From Gayadomonas joobiniege G7 (GTDB lineage Bacteria > Pseudomonadota > Gammaproteobacteria > Enterobacterales > Alteromonadaceae): a stretch of 64,000 bases of DNA. The translations under genes and the position numbers were made by a program. Within the stretch, counting starts at the first letter, position 1. Each line of letters starts with the position of its first letter. The notes under the pieces were generated by a model. The model worked only from the letters and a program-made list of their open reading frames with translations, ran no database searches and was not told where the DNA came from. Of this stretch, positions 45,732 to 55,669 are shown one piece after another. The stretch covers positions 434,001-498,000 of the forward strand of contig NZ_AMRX01000006.1 of the NCBI RefSeq assembly GCF_000300815.1, read 5' to 3'.

Positions 45732-47804
45732 ATGACCCGTTTGACAATTATACCTTTGGTGGCCATGGCTTTTACATCAGCTATTCATGGTGCGCCAGTA
45801 AGCCCGTCGCTGCAAGGATATTCAGGTTATTTTAATATCCCGAGTGGAAGTTTATATGACTCTGGTGATTTAAACGTTTTTTATAGTAATCAAACAGAGT
45901 TTTTTGGCGAGCTACGAGATACGCACAATTTTCAATTTGCTGTAAGTTTATGGGACTATGTCGAACTTTCAGCTAGGGACGCTGCCTACACACGCACGAT
46001 TGGCGAAAGTTCTGATATGTCTGCAAATCTTAAAGTTAGAGTCCCTTTCATTCCAGAAAACTGGTTCAAACTGTCTTTGGGGATACAAGATTTAGGTGGT
46101 CAAGTTGACTTTTTTGACTCTAAATTTGTTGCAGTGTCTAAAGATTTAGAGTTTATCAATACCGAAGTGACTTTAGGTTTTGGTAAAAGTGAATCTCGAT
46201 TTGATAGAATTGACGGTGCTTTTGGCGGTTTAAAATGGAGTCCAGTCGAATGGGGCTCAGCGATTGTTGAATATGATGCATATAGTATAAATTATGGGGT
46301 GGAATTTAGAACGCCCAAACATCTTATTGACGGTCAAACTCAGTTTTATACAAAAGTTATGCTTGGTGCAAGTGAGGATGCACTTGCGGACGAAACCTTT
46401 TTTAGTATTGGTGCTCAGAGATCTTTAGTTAAAGACAGGAGTAACATTAAACCCGCACTGATTAGTCAAGGTAGGGTAATAGAACAAAATACCATGAGGG
46501 AAGATTCGTTAAACTTATTGGCTAAAGCGCTTCGCCAAAAAGGTTTTGATGATTTTCGATTAGGGCATAAAGGAAAGATTATTGTTTTACAAGTTGAGAA
46601 CAACTTATATAGCAGTAATATCATAGATACTTATTCTGTTGTTTTAGCTTTGATTGCTCGGTACAGTTCAGACGAATTTTCAGAATTTCAAGTAAGTGTT
46701 CAGCAAAACGGGATAACTTTTGATTCAGTTGCCGGTAATATTCAAAAATATCAAGAGTTTTTAAGGGGTGGGAATTTATCCTTAAGTAGCGACAAAATTA
46801 CTGAAGGTGTATCATGGCAAGACGAAGCAGAGCCTTTTTTCTTCAAACCTCGATTCACTCTCTACCCACACTTAGTTACAGCTGTCGGCACTGAATTTGG
46901 CATGTTTGACTATTCATTGGCTTTGGGAAGTCACTTGGAGTTGCCTGTGCCAGTATGGGATGGTTTAGCTATTACAGCATTCCATTTAACACAGCTAGAA
47001 GAAAGTAAAGATTTTGAAGATGGTCAAATATTTCAAGGAGACCGTCAGCAAACTGGGCTGCAAAACCTATTAGTTCATCAGTCGTTTGAACTACCTCACA
47101 ACATTACCACTATGTTAACTTACGGTCAGTTTAGCCAAGACTACACATTAACAGCAGCAGAGGCAGCTTGGCAAAGTGATAGCGGCCGTCACGGACTATT
47201 TTTATATTATGGTGATTATCAATATAACGAAGAAGCAGACTACGCCTACAACCACGCTTGTTTAAACGCCGGCTTTTCGTTATCTGATTGTTATCAGGTG
47301 ATCCCTGAGCACGAAGATAAAAAAGTGACTGTTGCTAAATACCAGTATTATTCACCTGAACTAAACTCTACCCTTTTAACTAAATATGGAAAATTTTGGG
47401 GCGGTGATACGGGCGTGCATATGTTATTAAGCCGTCACTTTGATGATTTTGATATTAATCTATCCTTTAAAGCAACCAAACCCGATGGTGATGTAGATGC
47501 TTTAAGTGGCGGTTACCAATATCAAGACGAATACACCAAAATGATAGGTTTAGGTTTTACCATGCGTTTAGGCCCGAGAAAAGACTTTAACTCTAAATAT
47601 GTTAATGTTCGTGGGCGTCCAGATTGGAATTATATTGTGCATACCCTAGTGGGTGAACGGCTTAATTATTTAACCTATGGCGTGGCTGATGAAGGCCGAG
47701 CGTTTTATCACCTAAACAATCAATTTAGCAATTATGGGCGCAAAGGCTTAAGTTATCTATACGAAAATCAAGATAGATTACGCAGTGCAAATTTTGAATT
47801 ATGA
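45732..47804 (+). CDS. YjbH-domain outer-membrane protein
   Basis: This 690-residue protein has a signal peptide (MTRLTIIPLVAMAFTSAIHGA) and the YjbH signature PSLQGYSGYFNIPSGSLYDSG near the N terminus, with many barrel-like strands after it (GDLNVFYSNQTEFFGEL; TKMIGLGFTMRLGPRKDF). YjbH proteins accompany exopolysaccharide export and are thought to be outer-membrane components. It follows wcaJ by 46 bp. Confidence 0.9.
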   Translation: MTRLTIIPLVAMAFTSAIHGAPVSPSLQGYSGYFNIPSGSLYDSGDLNVFYSNQTEFFGELRDTHNFQFAVSLWDYVELSARDAAYTRTIGESSDMSANLKVRVPFIPENWFKLSLGIQDLGGQVDFFDSKFVAVSKDLEFINTEVTLGFGKSESRFDRIDGAFGGLKWSPVEWGSAIVEYDAYSINYGVEFRTPKHLIDGQTQFYTKVMLGASEDALADETFFSIGAQRSLVKDRSNIKPALISQGRVIEQNTMREDSLNLLAKALRQKGFDDFRLGHKGKIIVLQVENNLYSSNIIDTYSVVLALIARYSSDEFSEFQVSVQQNGITFDSVAGNIQKYQEFLRGGNLSLSSDKITEGVSWQDEAEPFFFKPRFTLYPHLVTAVGTEFGMFDYSLALGSHLELPVPVWDGLAITAFHLTQLEESKDFEDGQIFQGDRQQTGLQNLLVHQSFELPHNITTMLTYGQFSQDYTLTAAEAAWQSDSGRHGLFLYYGDYQYNEEADYAYNHACLNAGFSLSDCYQVIPEHEDKKVTVAKYQYYSPELNSTLLTKYGKFWGGDTGVHMLLSRHFDDFDINLSFKATKPDGDVDALSGGYQYQDEYTKMIGLGFTMRLGPRKDFNSKYVNVRGRPDWNYIVHTLVGERLNYLTYGVADEGRAFYHLNNQFSNYGRKGLSYLYENQDRLRSANFEL

Positions 47805-47937
47805 TGCGTTACATTGAAAATAGTGGTTTAACCTAATAGGTATAAACTACGCCTCACTAGAATTTATTGAGCAGAAATTATAAGAACGCGTCTAATTAAG
47901 CTTCTGCTATGATGTAAACAAGGGTTTAAAGGAAAAA

Positions 47938-48324
47938 ATGATTAAAGAAAAATCAGATCGTAGAATTATTCGCTCGTTAAGCCGAAGGACCTTTTGTGGG
48001 GCCTTAGCACTTATGCCTTTTGGTGCTGTATTGTTTAACAAAATAATTATGAACGGTACCCCTCAATTTGATTTGTTGAACAAAAGCAACATTAACATTG
48101 GAGTTTGGATTATTGAGCAGTTAACTACAAATGGAGTGCGTGTATTTATAGAGGAAAATCAGGACCTAGTTACAATTATATCGAGTGGAGAGTATATTAA
48201 TATCCCAAAGCGTATTTCTCAAGATTTTCATGAGGGCAAAGTTGTAAAGATAGAAGGCTTTGTATTTTCTAAAACAGAGGCTCTACTTTGTATTATTTCC
48301 GCTCAGAATAACGGGAGAGTCTGA
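47938..48324 (+). CDS. Twin-arginine small protein partnering the GMC oxidoreductase
   Basis: This 128-residue protein begins with a Tat signal: SRRTFCGALALMPFGAVLF matches S-R-R-x-F followed by a hydrophobic core. The mature part ends in GKVVKIEGFVFSKTEALLCI, reminiscent of small proteins encoded before sugar-type GMC dehydrogenases. In gluconate 2-dehydrogenase and fructose dehydrogenase the small subunit carries the Tat signal and escorts the folded flavoprotein. The next gene begins 5 bp later and has no export signal of its own, which fits this model. Role inferred. Confidence 0.7.
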   Translation: MIKEKSDRRIIRSLSRRTFCGALALMPFGAVLFNKIIMNGTPQFDLLNKSNINIGVWIIEQLTTNGVRVFIEENQDLVTIISSGEYINIPKRISQDFHEGKVVKIEGFVFSKTEALLCIISAQNNGRV

Positions 48325-48329
48325 TATTT

Positions 48330-49904
48330 ATGTCTAATAGCCAATTTATTGATGCGAATAGTACTCACGTCGACAATGAAATAACTACGGATATATGTGT
48401 AGTGGGTGGGGGAGCCGCTGGGATTACGTTAGTTAGGCATCTCCCTAAAGATAAACGTATTATTATGATCGAATCCGGAAGTTTTGATATGGACGGGGAC
48501 ACTCAAGCACTTTATACCGGTATTAATAAAAGTTTACCTTATTTCGATTTATTAACATGTCGGTTAAGATATTTTGGCGGTACTACCAATCATTGGGGGG
48601 GATTTTGCCGCCCAAATGACACCATTGATTACGAAGGCAGAGCTTCGTTAGGACTTCCTAAGTGGGCGGTAAGTGAAAAGGAATTGGGCCCATATATTGA
48701 CGCGGCTGCAAAAGAACTCGGTCTGAAATACAGTTTCAATGACGATACTAAGTTATTATCAGATCATGGTATATCTCCAAGTGAATTAATCGATGACGAG
48801 GTGCCTGATTTTAAAACAAAGATTATTCAGATTACTGAGAAAAAGCGACTTGGTAAAATTTATAGGAGAGAATTATCTGAACAAAAAAACCTAAACGTTT
48901 ACTTAAACCTAAATTTAGTTCATATACAACTTGATAGAAATACTGGCTCTAAAGTTGAGCATTTGGTTTGTAAAACCCTTTCTGGAAAAACTATTACTGT
49001 TAAAGCAAAACGCTTTGTATTGGCGTGCCATGGAATTGAGAATGCGAGATTGTTACTTAACTCTAACGATGTACATAAACAAGGGCTTGGTAATAAATTC
49101 GACCATGTTGGACGTTATTTTATGGAGCACGTGCACATTAAAGCGTCTAAATTAATCCCATCAAATCGTTTTCCGGTCTTTTATAACCGGGAAGTTTTAA
49201 TTAAGAACAACCTCAATGCCAATATTAGTTTTACGGATGATTTTACTAGGCGTAATGACATGTTGCAGTATTACTGTCGATTTCTTCCAATTTATTCGGA
49301 TAAGCAAGTAGTAGACTCTGCAAAAGGAATTATAGCCGAGATCAATAAGCCATTTTCAAAGAGCCTATTTGAAGATTTTAAAGTAGTCTTGAATGATATG
49401 GCAAGCGTGAAAGGCAAACTCTATTATGCTTTGGGCATGAGAGATAAGCCTAAGTATTATTATTTAGATCAACGGATTGAACAAGCGCCCAATAGAAATT
49501 CAAGGGTCGTTTTATCAGATAAAAAAGATGCATTTGGTTGCCCGCTTGCAGATTTAGATTGGAACCTAAACGAGCATGATTATGCAGCGTTTAGGAAAGG
49601 CCAAGATAAAATAATTAAAGAAATAAGTGCGATGGGAGCAGGTCGTTTTATAGAAGAAGAGATCACTAAACAATTGGTTGATGAACGCGCGACAGGACAT
49701 TATCACCATATTGGCACAACAAGAATGAGCGAAAGTATTCAAGATGGTGTGGTTGATAGCAACTGTAAAGTCCATGGAGTATCAAACTTGTATATAGCGG
49801 GAAGCTCTGTTTTCCCAACCGCAGGTTATTCTGGGCCAACAATGTTAATAATAGCGTTGTCAATGCGTTTGGCTGAACATCTGTCTGCAGAGGGTGCTAT
49901 GTAA
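48330..49904 (+). CDS. GMC-family FAD oxidoreductase
   Basis: This 524-residue flavoprotein has the dinucleotide motif VVGGGAAG (GGGAAG at residues 26-31), GGTTNHWGGFCRPND (the membrane-dehydrogenase type loop), HGIENARLLL and a C-terminal block HYHHIGTTRM (about 456) with GSSVFPTAGYSGPTM (about 501). Where related dehydrogenases have NPT, this one has GPT, so the second catalytic residue is replaced. No signal peptide; export would depend on the Tat partner. Its stop overlaps the cytochrome start (TAATG). Probable activity: FAD-dependent oxidation of a sugar or alcohol with electrons passed to the cytochrome. Confidence 0.88.
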   Translation: MSNSQFIDANSTHVDNEITTDICVVGGGAAGITLVRHLPKDKRIIMIESGSFDMDGDTQALYTGINKSLPYFDLLTCRLRYFGGTTNHWGGFCRPNDTIDYEGRASLGLPKWAVSEKELGPYIDAAAKELGLKYSFNDDTKLLSDHGISPSELIDDEVPDFKTKIIQITEKKRLGKIYRRELSEQKNLNVYLNLNLVHIQLDRNTGSKVEHLVCKTLSGKTITVKAKRFVLACHGIENARLLLNSNDVHKQGLGNKFDHVGRYFMEHVHIKASKLIPSNRFPVFYNREVLIKNNLNANISFTDDFTRRNDMLQYYCRFLPIYSDKQVVDSAKGIIAEINKPFSKSLFEDFKVVLNDMASVKGKLYYALGMRDKPKYYYLDQRIEQAPNRNSRVVLSDKKDAFGCPLADLDWNLNEHDYAAFRKGQDKIIKEISAMGAGRFIEEEITKQLVDERATGHYHHIGTTRMSESIQDGVVDSNCKVHGVSNLYIAGSSVFPTAGYSGPTMLIIALSMRLAEHLSAEGAM

Positions 49905-50578
49905 TGTTAAAAGTCATTGTATTTATCCTAACATTTTTTATACCACCGGTAGGATTGGTAGCTAGAAAAAATGTCAAATTTACTTACCAATTGCTCAGCG
50001 TATTAATTTGGTCTTGCGCAGCTTTGTGCTTTTTTTATTATTCAGTTTTAATCGCATTGTTGGTACATACTGGTTTAGTCATTTTTAGCGTTTTTTACCC
50101 ATTATTATTAAAAAGGCAAGAAATATTCAGCACTCAAAAAAGAACCTCAAGGTTTCTATTTTTAAGTGTTACCATTATATGCGTTTTATCAGTTTATGAA
50201 TTTAGTTCGCGTACAGCTGGCGAAGACACTGTTGTCGTTAAGAGTAAAAAAAATCAAAAATTGAACCTAAATTCGAGCTTAGAAAATGGTGCTGATCTCT
50301 TTAAAAATTGCTTAGTGTGTCACGGAGCTGAGCCGGGAAAACACTTAGTTGGTCCTACGTTATTTAAAGTTTTTGGAAGAAAGTCAGGGATTTTAGAAGG
50401 GTATAATTATTCCGAAAGTATGAAAACTATAGATATTGTATGGGATGAACAAAATCTAACAAAGTTTCTTAATAACCAAAATGCGGTTGTGCCTGGGACA
50501 CGTATGTTCATTTCGCCAATGTCGAAAAACGATATTCAAGATTTGATTTTATACTTAAAAAAAGAACAAGCTGATTGA
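49904..50578 (+). CDS. Membrane-anchored cytochrome c
   Basis: This is a 224-residue protein. The first part has two to three membrane spans; residues 1-20 (FILTFFIPPVGLVARKN) look like the Pmp3/YqaE type, and another span lies near residue 80-95. The C-terminal class I cytochrome c domain carries heme motif CLVCH at about 136-140 and the distal ligand region PGTRMFISPM. It starts within the stop codon of the GMC gene. In membrane sugar dehydrogenases the cytochrome subunit carries electrons to quinone; the same use is inferred here. Confidence 0.87.
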   Translation: MLKVIVFILTFFIPPVGLVARKNVKFTYQLLSVLIWSCAALCFFYYSVLIALLVHTGLVIFSVFYPLLLKRQEIFSTQKRTSRFLFLSVTIICVLSVYEFSSRTAGEDTVVVKSKKNQKLNLNSSLENGADLFKNCLVCHGAEPGKHLVGPTLFKVFGRKSGILEGYNYSESMKTIDIVWDEQNLTKFLNNQNAVVPGTRMFISPMSKNDIQDLILYLKKEQAD

Positions 50579-51209
50579 TATATAGTTTGTTACACCTTTA
50601 CTAATGGTGTTCGTCATTTTAATTTTTCGATGCGCGGATCCTGAACTTATTGGTTTACCTGTTTATCAACCTAGTGGATATAATTTCATTAATACTTAAG
50701 TGTACGAGCTAAGTATTACGATCAAATTATCGGTGCAAATTCATCATCTTAAGGCCGACCACTGGGTTGCTATATCAGGAAGTCTGAATCTAACTATCAA
50801 TGGTAAAGATTGTTTACTTACCGAAAACAAGGCTACTTGTAACCCTGTTGGTGTAGTGCGTGTGTAAGAAAGACAGGCAAAGTATTACTGGAGCTCATAA
50901 AGTTTATATTGTCTGGCCCTTATTTCGTGGATGATATTGTCCGTTTTCGAAGCAGATACGGGGGGTGAGGGATGTGTACATTAATATTTAAGCAAGGCTC
51001 GATGGGCTCAGGTTAGATATGTTTGTATGTGCGGTCTTTTAAGCAAATATTAGATGTTATAGCTGATTATCCGGTATGGTCGGCTAGCGATCAAAACAAG
51101 AATTATTAAAAAATGTTGTGTGTTTGTAAGTTTTTATAAACACCTTTTAAGTAATGAGGACTGGTGTTTGTGCCACTTTGTCCTTAACAAATAATATCAT
51201 AGGATAATT
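50579..51209. other. 631-bp gap with manC relic
   Basis: Apart from the decayed manC segment at 50712-50968, the gap contains no credible ORF. The remaining 240 bp before the acyltransferase gene are AT-rich and may hold its promoter. Confidence 0.6.
50712..50968 (+). pseudogene. Decayed C-terminal fragment of a manC-type gene
   Basis: In one frame the segment reads KLSVQIHHLKADHW, then SGSLNLTINGKDCLLTENKA up to a stop at 50865. In another frame it resumes GKVLLELIKFILSGPY, then DDIVRFRSRYGG and a stop at 50966. The intact manC at 52346 has [36 protein letters not shown] and [13 protein letters not shown] in the same order. The fragment is therefore a frameshifted remnant of the cupin (isomerase) domain; the first 380 or so codons are missing. 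Confidence 0.88.
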
Positions 51210-52223
51210 ATGAGAAAGGATTATATAGACTACCTGAGGACTTTAGGAATATTTGCGGTCATCACAATACACGTGACTGCTCCTGTATATCAAATGGCCG
51301 ATATAGTTGGTGAGCCAGGATGGTGGCTTTCAAATATACTGAATTCGATTTCTAGGTTTGCCGTACCTTTGTTTGTCATGATCTCGGGGGCTGTTTTGTT
51401 AGGCAAGTCTATTACTCCCTATGAATTTTATAAAAGAAGATCGTTAAGGCTGTTACCTCCTATTATATTTTGGACGTTATTTTATATTGGGTTTAAGTTT
51501 TTACAGGGGGGGGAAATAAAATCTATATTAATCTCGACAATTTATAGTGGTAAGGCCGCCGGTCATTTATGGTATTTAACAATGTTTGCCTGTTTAATGA
51601 TGTTTGCTCCATTCTTAAATATGTTTTTAAATGGTGATAGACCATCTTCAAAAGATCTTTTAATTTTAATTATTGTGGTGTTTTTGTTTTTCATTTTAAA
51701 TGGGGCCGCTAGTATTCCAAATGTAATATTAGATACTAAAATAAATTGGTTCACATCGTTTACTTGGTTTATTGGTTACTTTATTTGTGGTTATTATCTG
51801 GATAAATATGGCGAGAGTTTAAAAATAAGTAATATATCAATAGTATTTGTAATAGTGGCCCTCATGCTCATTGGAATATATTTAAATTATTATGTAGCAA
51901 TTTCCTTTGGACTCCTTAAGGATTGGTTCGTATTAAATAATAAAGGGCCTTTTCTGTTCGTAATTACTGCGTTAATTTTCCTTTTAATTAAGAAAAACTC
52001 TGCTCGTTTAGCTAATTATAAAACTGTTTCGGCTGTCTCTACAGCTTCTTTTGGGATGTACCTTATTCATCCTGTTTTTATTTATATGTTTGAACAGATC
52101 GTACCAGGGTACTACACTAACCCAATAATTTATTTAACTATTGTGGTTGCTTTGACGACACTACTGTCCTTTTTTAGTATTTTTTGCATTAGAAAGATAC
52201 GAATGCTGAAAGCAATATGTTAA
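51210..52223 (+). CDS. Membrane acyltransferase (acyltransferase-3 family)
   Basis: This 337-residue protein has about ten membrane spans with RKDYIDYLRTLGIFAVITIH (catalytic His in the first span), VPLFVMISGAVLLG, KRRSLRLLPPIIFW and GHLWYLTMFACLMM. This is the single-domain form, without the SGNH extension seen in the other two acyltransferases. It probably O-acetylates an intermediate of the polysaccharide. It lies after the manC relic and is AT-rich, suggesting insertion together with the breakage of that copy. Confidence 0.88.
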   Translation: MRKDYIDYLRTLGIFAVITIHVTAPVYQMADIVGEPGWWLSNILNSISRFAVPLFVMISGAVLLGKSITPYEFYKRRSLRLLPPIIFWTLFYIGFKFLQGGEIKSILISTIYSGKAAGHLWYLTMFACLMMFAPFLNMFLNGDRPSSKDLLILIIVVFLFFILNGAASIPNVILDTKINWFTSFTWFIGYFICGYYLDKYGESLKISNISIVFVIVALMLIGIYLNYYVAISFGLLKDWFVLNNKGPFLFVITALIFLLIKKNSARLANYKTVSAVSTASFGMYLIHPVFIYMFEQIVPGYYTNPIIYLTIVVALTTLLSFFSIFCIRKIRMLKAIC

Positions 52224-52345
52224 ACATTAGGTAGCAGCATTTTTTCTATTGTGGAATCTTTACTATTGATTTAGGCGTCGCTAAACGGTAATTTATGTTC
52301 CAAGATTTCTTGGAATGATTAATAACAATATTGGGACTCTAAATC

Positions 52346-53755
52346 ATGTTTTTACCAGTAATTATGGCCGGCGGCTCTGGCTCTCGTTTATGGCCTTTAT
52401 CTCGCTCTGCTTACCCTAAACAATATCTACCGTTAACCAGTGACAATAGCATGTTGCAAGAAACCGTTTTGCGGTTAGCTGGCACTAAGCACAGATCGCC
52501 TATGGTTATTTGTAACGAAGATAGCCGCTTTATGGTGGCAGAACAGTTGCGTGCAATCGATGCGCTTAAAAGCCCTGTGGTGTTAGAACCAGTTGGTCGC
52601 AATACAGCACCCGCCATTGCTCTGGCGGCTTTGCAAGCGGTTGCCGATGGGGATGATCCAGTCTTATTAGTGTTGGCGGCAGATCATGTAATAAAAAATC
52701 AAACCGCGTTTGCCGAGGCCATTAACAAAGCGCAAGCGCTCGCCGAGCAAGATGCTATGGTTACCTTTGGCATAGTGCCAACGCATGCCGAAACGGGTTA
52801 CGGGTATATTAAACGGGGTAGTGAGCAAGACACAGCGTATAAAGTTGATTGTTTTGTCGAAAAACCAGATTTAGCCACAGCCACTGAATATTTAAATTCG
52901 GGTGAATATTATTGGAATAGTGGCATGTTTATGTTTAAAGCCAGCCGTTATTTGGCTGAGCTTGAAAAATTTAATCCAGAGATTTTAGAAGCCTGTAAAA
53001 AAGCGATTGGCAATACTTCGTCTGATTTAGATTTTGTGCGGGTAGACAAAGCCGCGTTTGAAGCTTGCCCAGACGACAGCATAGATTATGCCGTAATGGA
53101 AAAAACACAAAATGCTGTGGTTGTTCCGTTAGATGCCGGTTGGAATGATGTAGGCAGTTGGTCAGCTCTTTGGGACGTTAACGATAAAGATGAAAACGGC
53201 AATGCAGTGCGTGGTGACTTTATTGGCGAAGACACTAAAAACTCATTAGTGTATGCCTCGGTTGAAGGCCGTATGGTGGCCACTGTGGGTGTGCAAGATT
53301 TAGTGATTGTAGATACTAAAGATGCCGTTATGGTGGCGCACAAAGACGAAGTACAAAAAGTTAAGAACATAGTTAATAAATTAAAAGCCGATAAACGTAG
53401 CGAATGTAAATTTCATCGTGAGGTGTATCGCCCTTGGGGTAAATACGACTCTATTGATAACGGCAGCCGTTATCAGGTTAAACGCATTACCGTAAAACCA
53501 GGGGCTAAATTATCAGTGCAAATGCATCACCACAGAGCTGAGCATTGGATTGTGGTGTCTGGTACCGCAAATGTAACCATTGATGGTAAAGATATTTTAT
53601 TAACTGAAAACCAGTCTACTTATATTCCTGTAGGTGCCGTGCATGCGTTAGAAAACCCAGGCAAAGTGCCGCTTGAGTTAATTGAGGTTCAGTCTGGTTC
53701 TTATTTAGGCGAAGATGATATTGTTCGTTTTGAAGACAGATACGGGCGGGTTTAG
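52346..53755 (+). CDS. manC: Mannose-1-phosphate guanylyltransferase / mannose-6-phosphate isomerase
   Basis: This is a 469-residue bifunctional type II enzyme. The pyrophosphorylase motif GGSGSRLWP lies at residues 9-17 with KQYL, and FVEKPD near 170. The C-terminal cupin isomerase domain has [20 protein letters not shown]. It makes GDP-mannose; manB downstream supplies mannose-1-phosphate. The locus has no gmd or fcl, so GDP-mannose is probably used as such. The next gene starts 3 bp later. Confidence 0.95.
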   Translation: MFLPVIMAGGSGSRLWPLSRSAYPKQYLPLTSDNSMLQETVLRLAGTKHRSPMVICNEDSRFMVAEQLRAIDALKSPVVLEPVGRNTAPAIALAALQAVADGDDPVLLVLAADHVIKNQTAFAEAINKAQALAEQDAMVTFGIVPTHAETGYGYIKRGSEQDTAYKVDCFVEKPDLATATEYLNSGEYYWNSGMFMFKASRYLAELEKFNPEILEACKKAIGNTSSDLDFVRVDKAAFEACPDDSIDYAVMEKTQNAVVVPLDAGWNDVGSWSALWDVNDKDENGNAVRGDFIGEDTKNSLVYASVEGRMVATVGVQDLVIVDTKDAVMVAHKDEVQKVKNIVNKLKADKRSECKFHREVYRPWGKYDSIDNGSRYQVKRITVKPGAKLSVQMHHHRAEHWIVVSGTANVTIDGKDILLTENQSTYIPVGAVHALENPGKVPLELIEVQSGSYLGEDDIVRFEDRYGRV

Positions 53756-53758
53756 AGT

Positions 53759-55648
53759 ATGGGCCAAACACTTCAAAGTGGTTTTAGACCGGATATACAG
53801 GGATTACGGGCGCTCGCTGTTATTGCAGTAGTTATTTTCCATATTAAGCCGAGCTTTTTATCTGGTGGGTACATTGGTGTCGATATATTTTTTACCATCT
53901 CAGGGTATCTAATTATCTCACATATAGCTAAGCAAATGGAAAAAGGAAGTTTTTCGTTTGTTGACTTTTATTGTCGTAGGGTCAAGCGCCTCTTTCCGGT
54001 GCTATTTGTAACTTGTGTTTTAACTTCATTATTTGCATATCAACTTTTTCTGTTTCAAGAATTCAAAGATTATATATTTAGCGCATTGTCCTCAATGTTC
54101 TACATTTCAAATTTTTGGTTTTATAGTCAAAGTGGATATTTTGATTCAGGATTAGAGTCTTCTCCGCTACTCCATACTTGGTCGCTTGCCGTAGAAGAAC
54201 AGTTTTATATTTTATTTCCTTTAATATTATTTTTATTTTTTAAAGTCGGAAAAAAGTGGGTACCGTGGGGACTTACTTTTATTGGGTTAATATCATTAGG
54301 CTTCTCTGAGCTAGTACTTTCATTCGATAGTGCTTTATCTTTTTATGCATCTCCGCTTAGATTTTGGCAGTTCATAGCTGGAGGATTTATTTCTCTCTAT
54401 CTCAAAGAAATAAAAATAAACCATTTCGTAAGTCAAATTTTCGGCTTAAGTGCGCTGATAATACTTCTTTGTTGTTTGTTTATTTATGATGGGAATACTC
54501 GATTCCCCGGCGTTTCTGCAATTATTCCAACCTTAGCCACTTGTTATCTTTTGATGGATTACAGTAATGGGGCGTTACACACAAAACTTTTATCTATAAA
54601 ACCAGCGGTTTTTATTGGAAATATATCCTATTCTTTCTATCTTTGGCATTGGCCTACTATCGTTTTCTATAAAATTCTTTATTTAAGTACAAACGTTTCG
54701 AAGCTTGATGCAATTATTTTGTTTTTAAGCTCACTCTTATTAGGTTGGGTTTCTTATACTTTCATTGAACAGAAATTTAGATACATAAATATTGGGAATA
54801 AAGACGGGCCTAGGATCATTGGAGCAAGTTTGGTATTGACTGCGATATTCTCTATCACACTTTTGGCTAGTGATTCTTTACATGAAAAGAAATTTACCAA
54901 GCAACAAAAAAATTATGAAACCTTCCTTACTTATGATACAAAATATTTTCGTAGCGGGAGCTGTTTTTTAACATCCGGATCAAATTCAATAAATCTTTTT
55001 GACAGAGAACTTTGTATTTCCGTCAGTAATGTTAATAATGTGCTATTAATCGGCGACAGTCATGCTGCGCATTTTTATGCATCGTTGAGGTCGTTATTGC
55101 CCAACTACGTACAATTGAGTCAAGCGAACTCATCAGGGTGTGCTCCAGTATTTAATGCTTCAGGCCCGCAACGCTGTAAAGATATGTTCAACTGGATTGC
55201 GACTGATTTGGTAAAGAATATCCGATTTGATGCTATTATAGTAAGCGCACGCTGGTCTAATTACATTGAATATATAGAAAAAAGAGAATATTTACTAAAT
55301 ACGCTGCAATATCTTAAAAAATACACAGACAACTTGATACTGATAGGCCCCACGATTGAATATAAACTTTCATTGCCCTATATTTTAGCTATTGAAGGCG
55401 ATCATTTTTCGGTATCAGATATGTCTAATTTAAATATCGCTCGGAAAGTTGATAGGTTGTTAATACAAATGTCGGAAAATTTGTCGGTTAACTATGTTTC
55501 CTTGGTTAGCCAACTTTGTGAGAAAAACAACAACTGCAAAGTTACTGCAAACGAAGTTCCTATCACTTTTGATTACGGGCATTTTACTAAAGAGGGGGCG
55601 GATTTCGTTTTGAAAACAGCTAATATCAATGAACTTGTTAACTTATAA
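53759..55648 (+). CDS. OafA-type acyltransferase with SGNH domain
   Basis: This 629-residue protein has the acyltransferase-3 membrane domain (FRPDIQGLRALAVIAVVIFH, GVDIFFTISGYLI, LLHTWSLAVEEQFYILFP, SFYLWHWPTIVFYK) and a periplasmic SGNH domain beginning VLLIGDSHAAHF (block I Ser) and ending TFDYGHFTKEGA (catalytic Asp/His block). It probably adds acetyl groups to the polymer. It is inserted between manC and manB, genes that usually adjoin, which suggests later insertion. Confidence 0.93.
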   Translation: MGQTLQSGFRPDIQGLRALAVIAVVIFHIKPSFLSGGYIGVDIFFTISGYLIISHIAKQMEKGSFSFVDFYCRRVKRLFPVLFVTCVLTSLFAYQLFLFQEFKDYIFSALSSMFYISNFWFYSQSGYFDSGLESSPLLHTWSLAVEEQFYILFPLILFLFFKVGKKWVPWGLTFIGLISLGFSELVLSFDSALSFYASPLRFWQFIAGGFISLYLKEIKINHFVSQIFGLSALIILLCCLFIYDGNTRFPGVSAIIPTLATCYLLMDYSNGALHTKLLSIKPAVFIGNISYSFYLWHWPTIVFYKILYLSTNVSKLDAIILFLSSLLLGWVSYTFIEQKFRYINIGNKDGPRIIGASLVLTAIFSITLLASDSLHEKKFTKQQKNYETFLTYDTKYFRSGSCFLTSGSNSINLFDRELCISVSNVNNVLLIGDSHAAHFYASLRSLLPNYVQLSQANSSGCAPVFNASGPQRCKDMFNWIATDLVKNIRFDAIIVSARWSNYIEYIEKREYLLNTLQYLKKYTDNLILIGPTIEYKLSLPYILAIEGDHFSVSDMSNLNIARKVDRLLIQMSENLSVNYVSLVSQLCEKNNNCKVTANEVPITFDYGHFTKEGADFVLKTANINELVNL

Positions 55649-55669
55649 AAAACCAGGGAACTATTTAGA

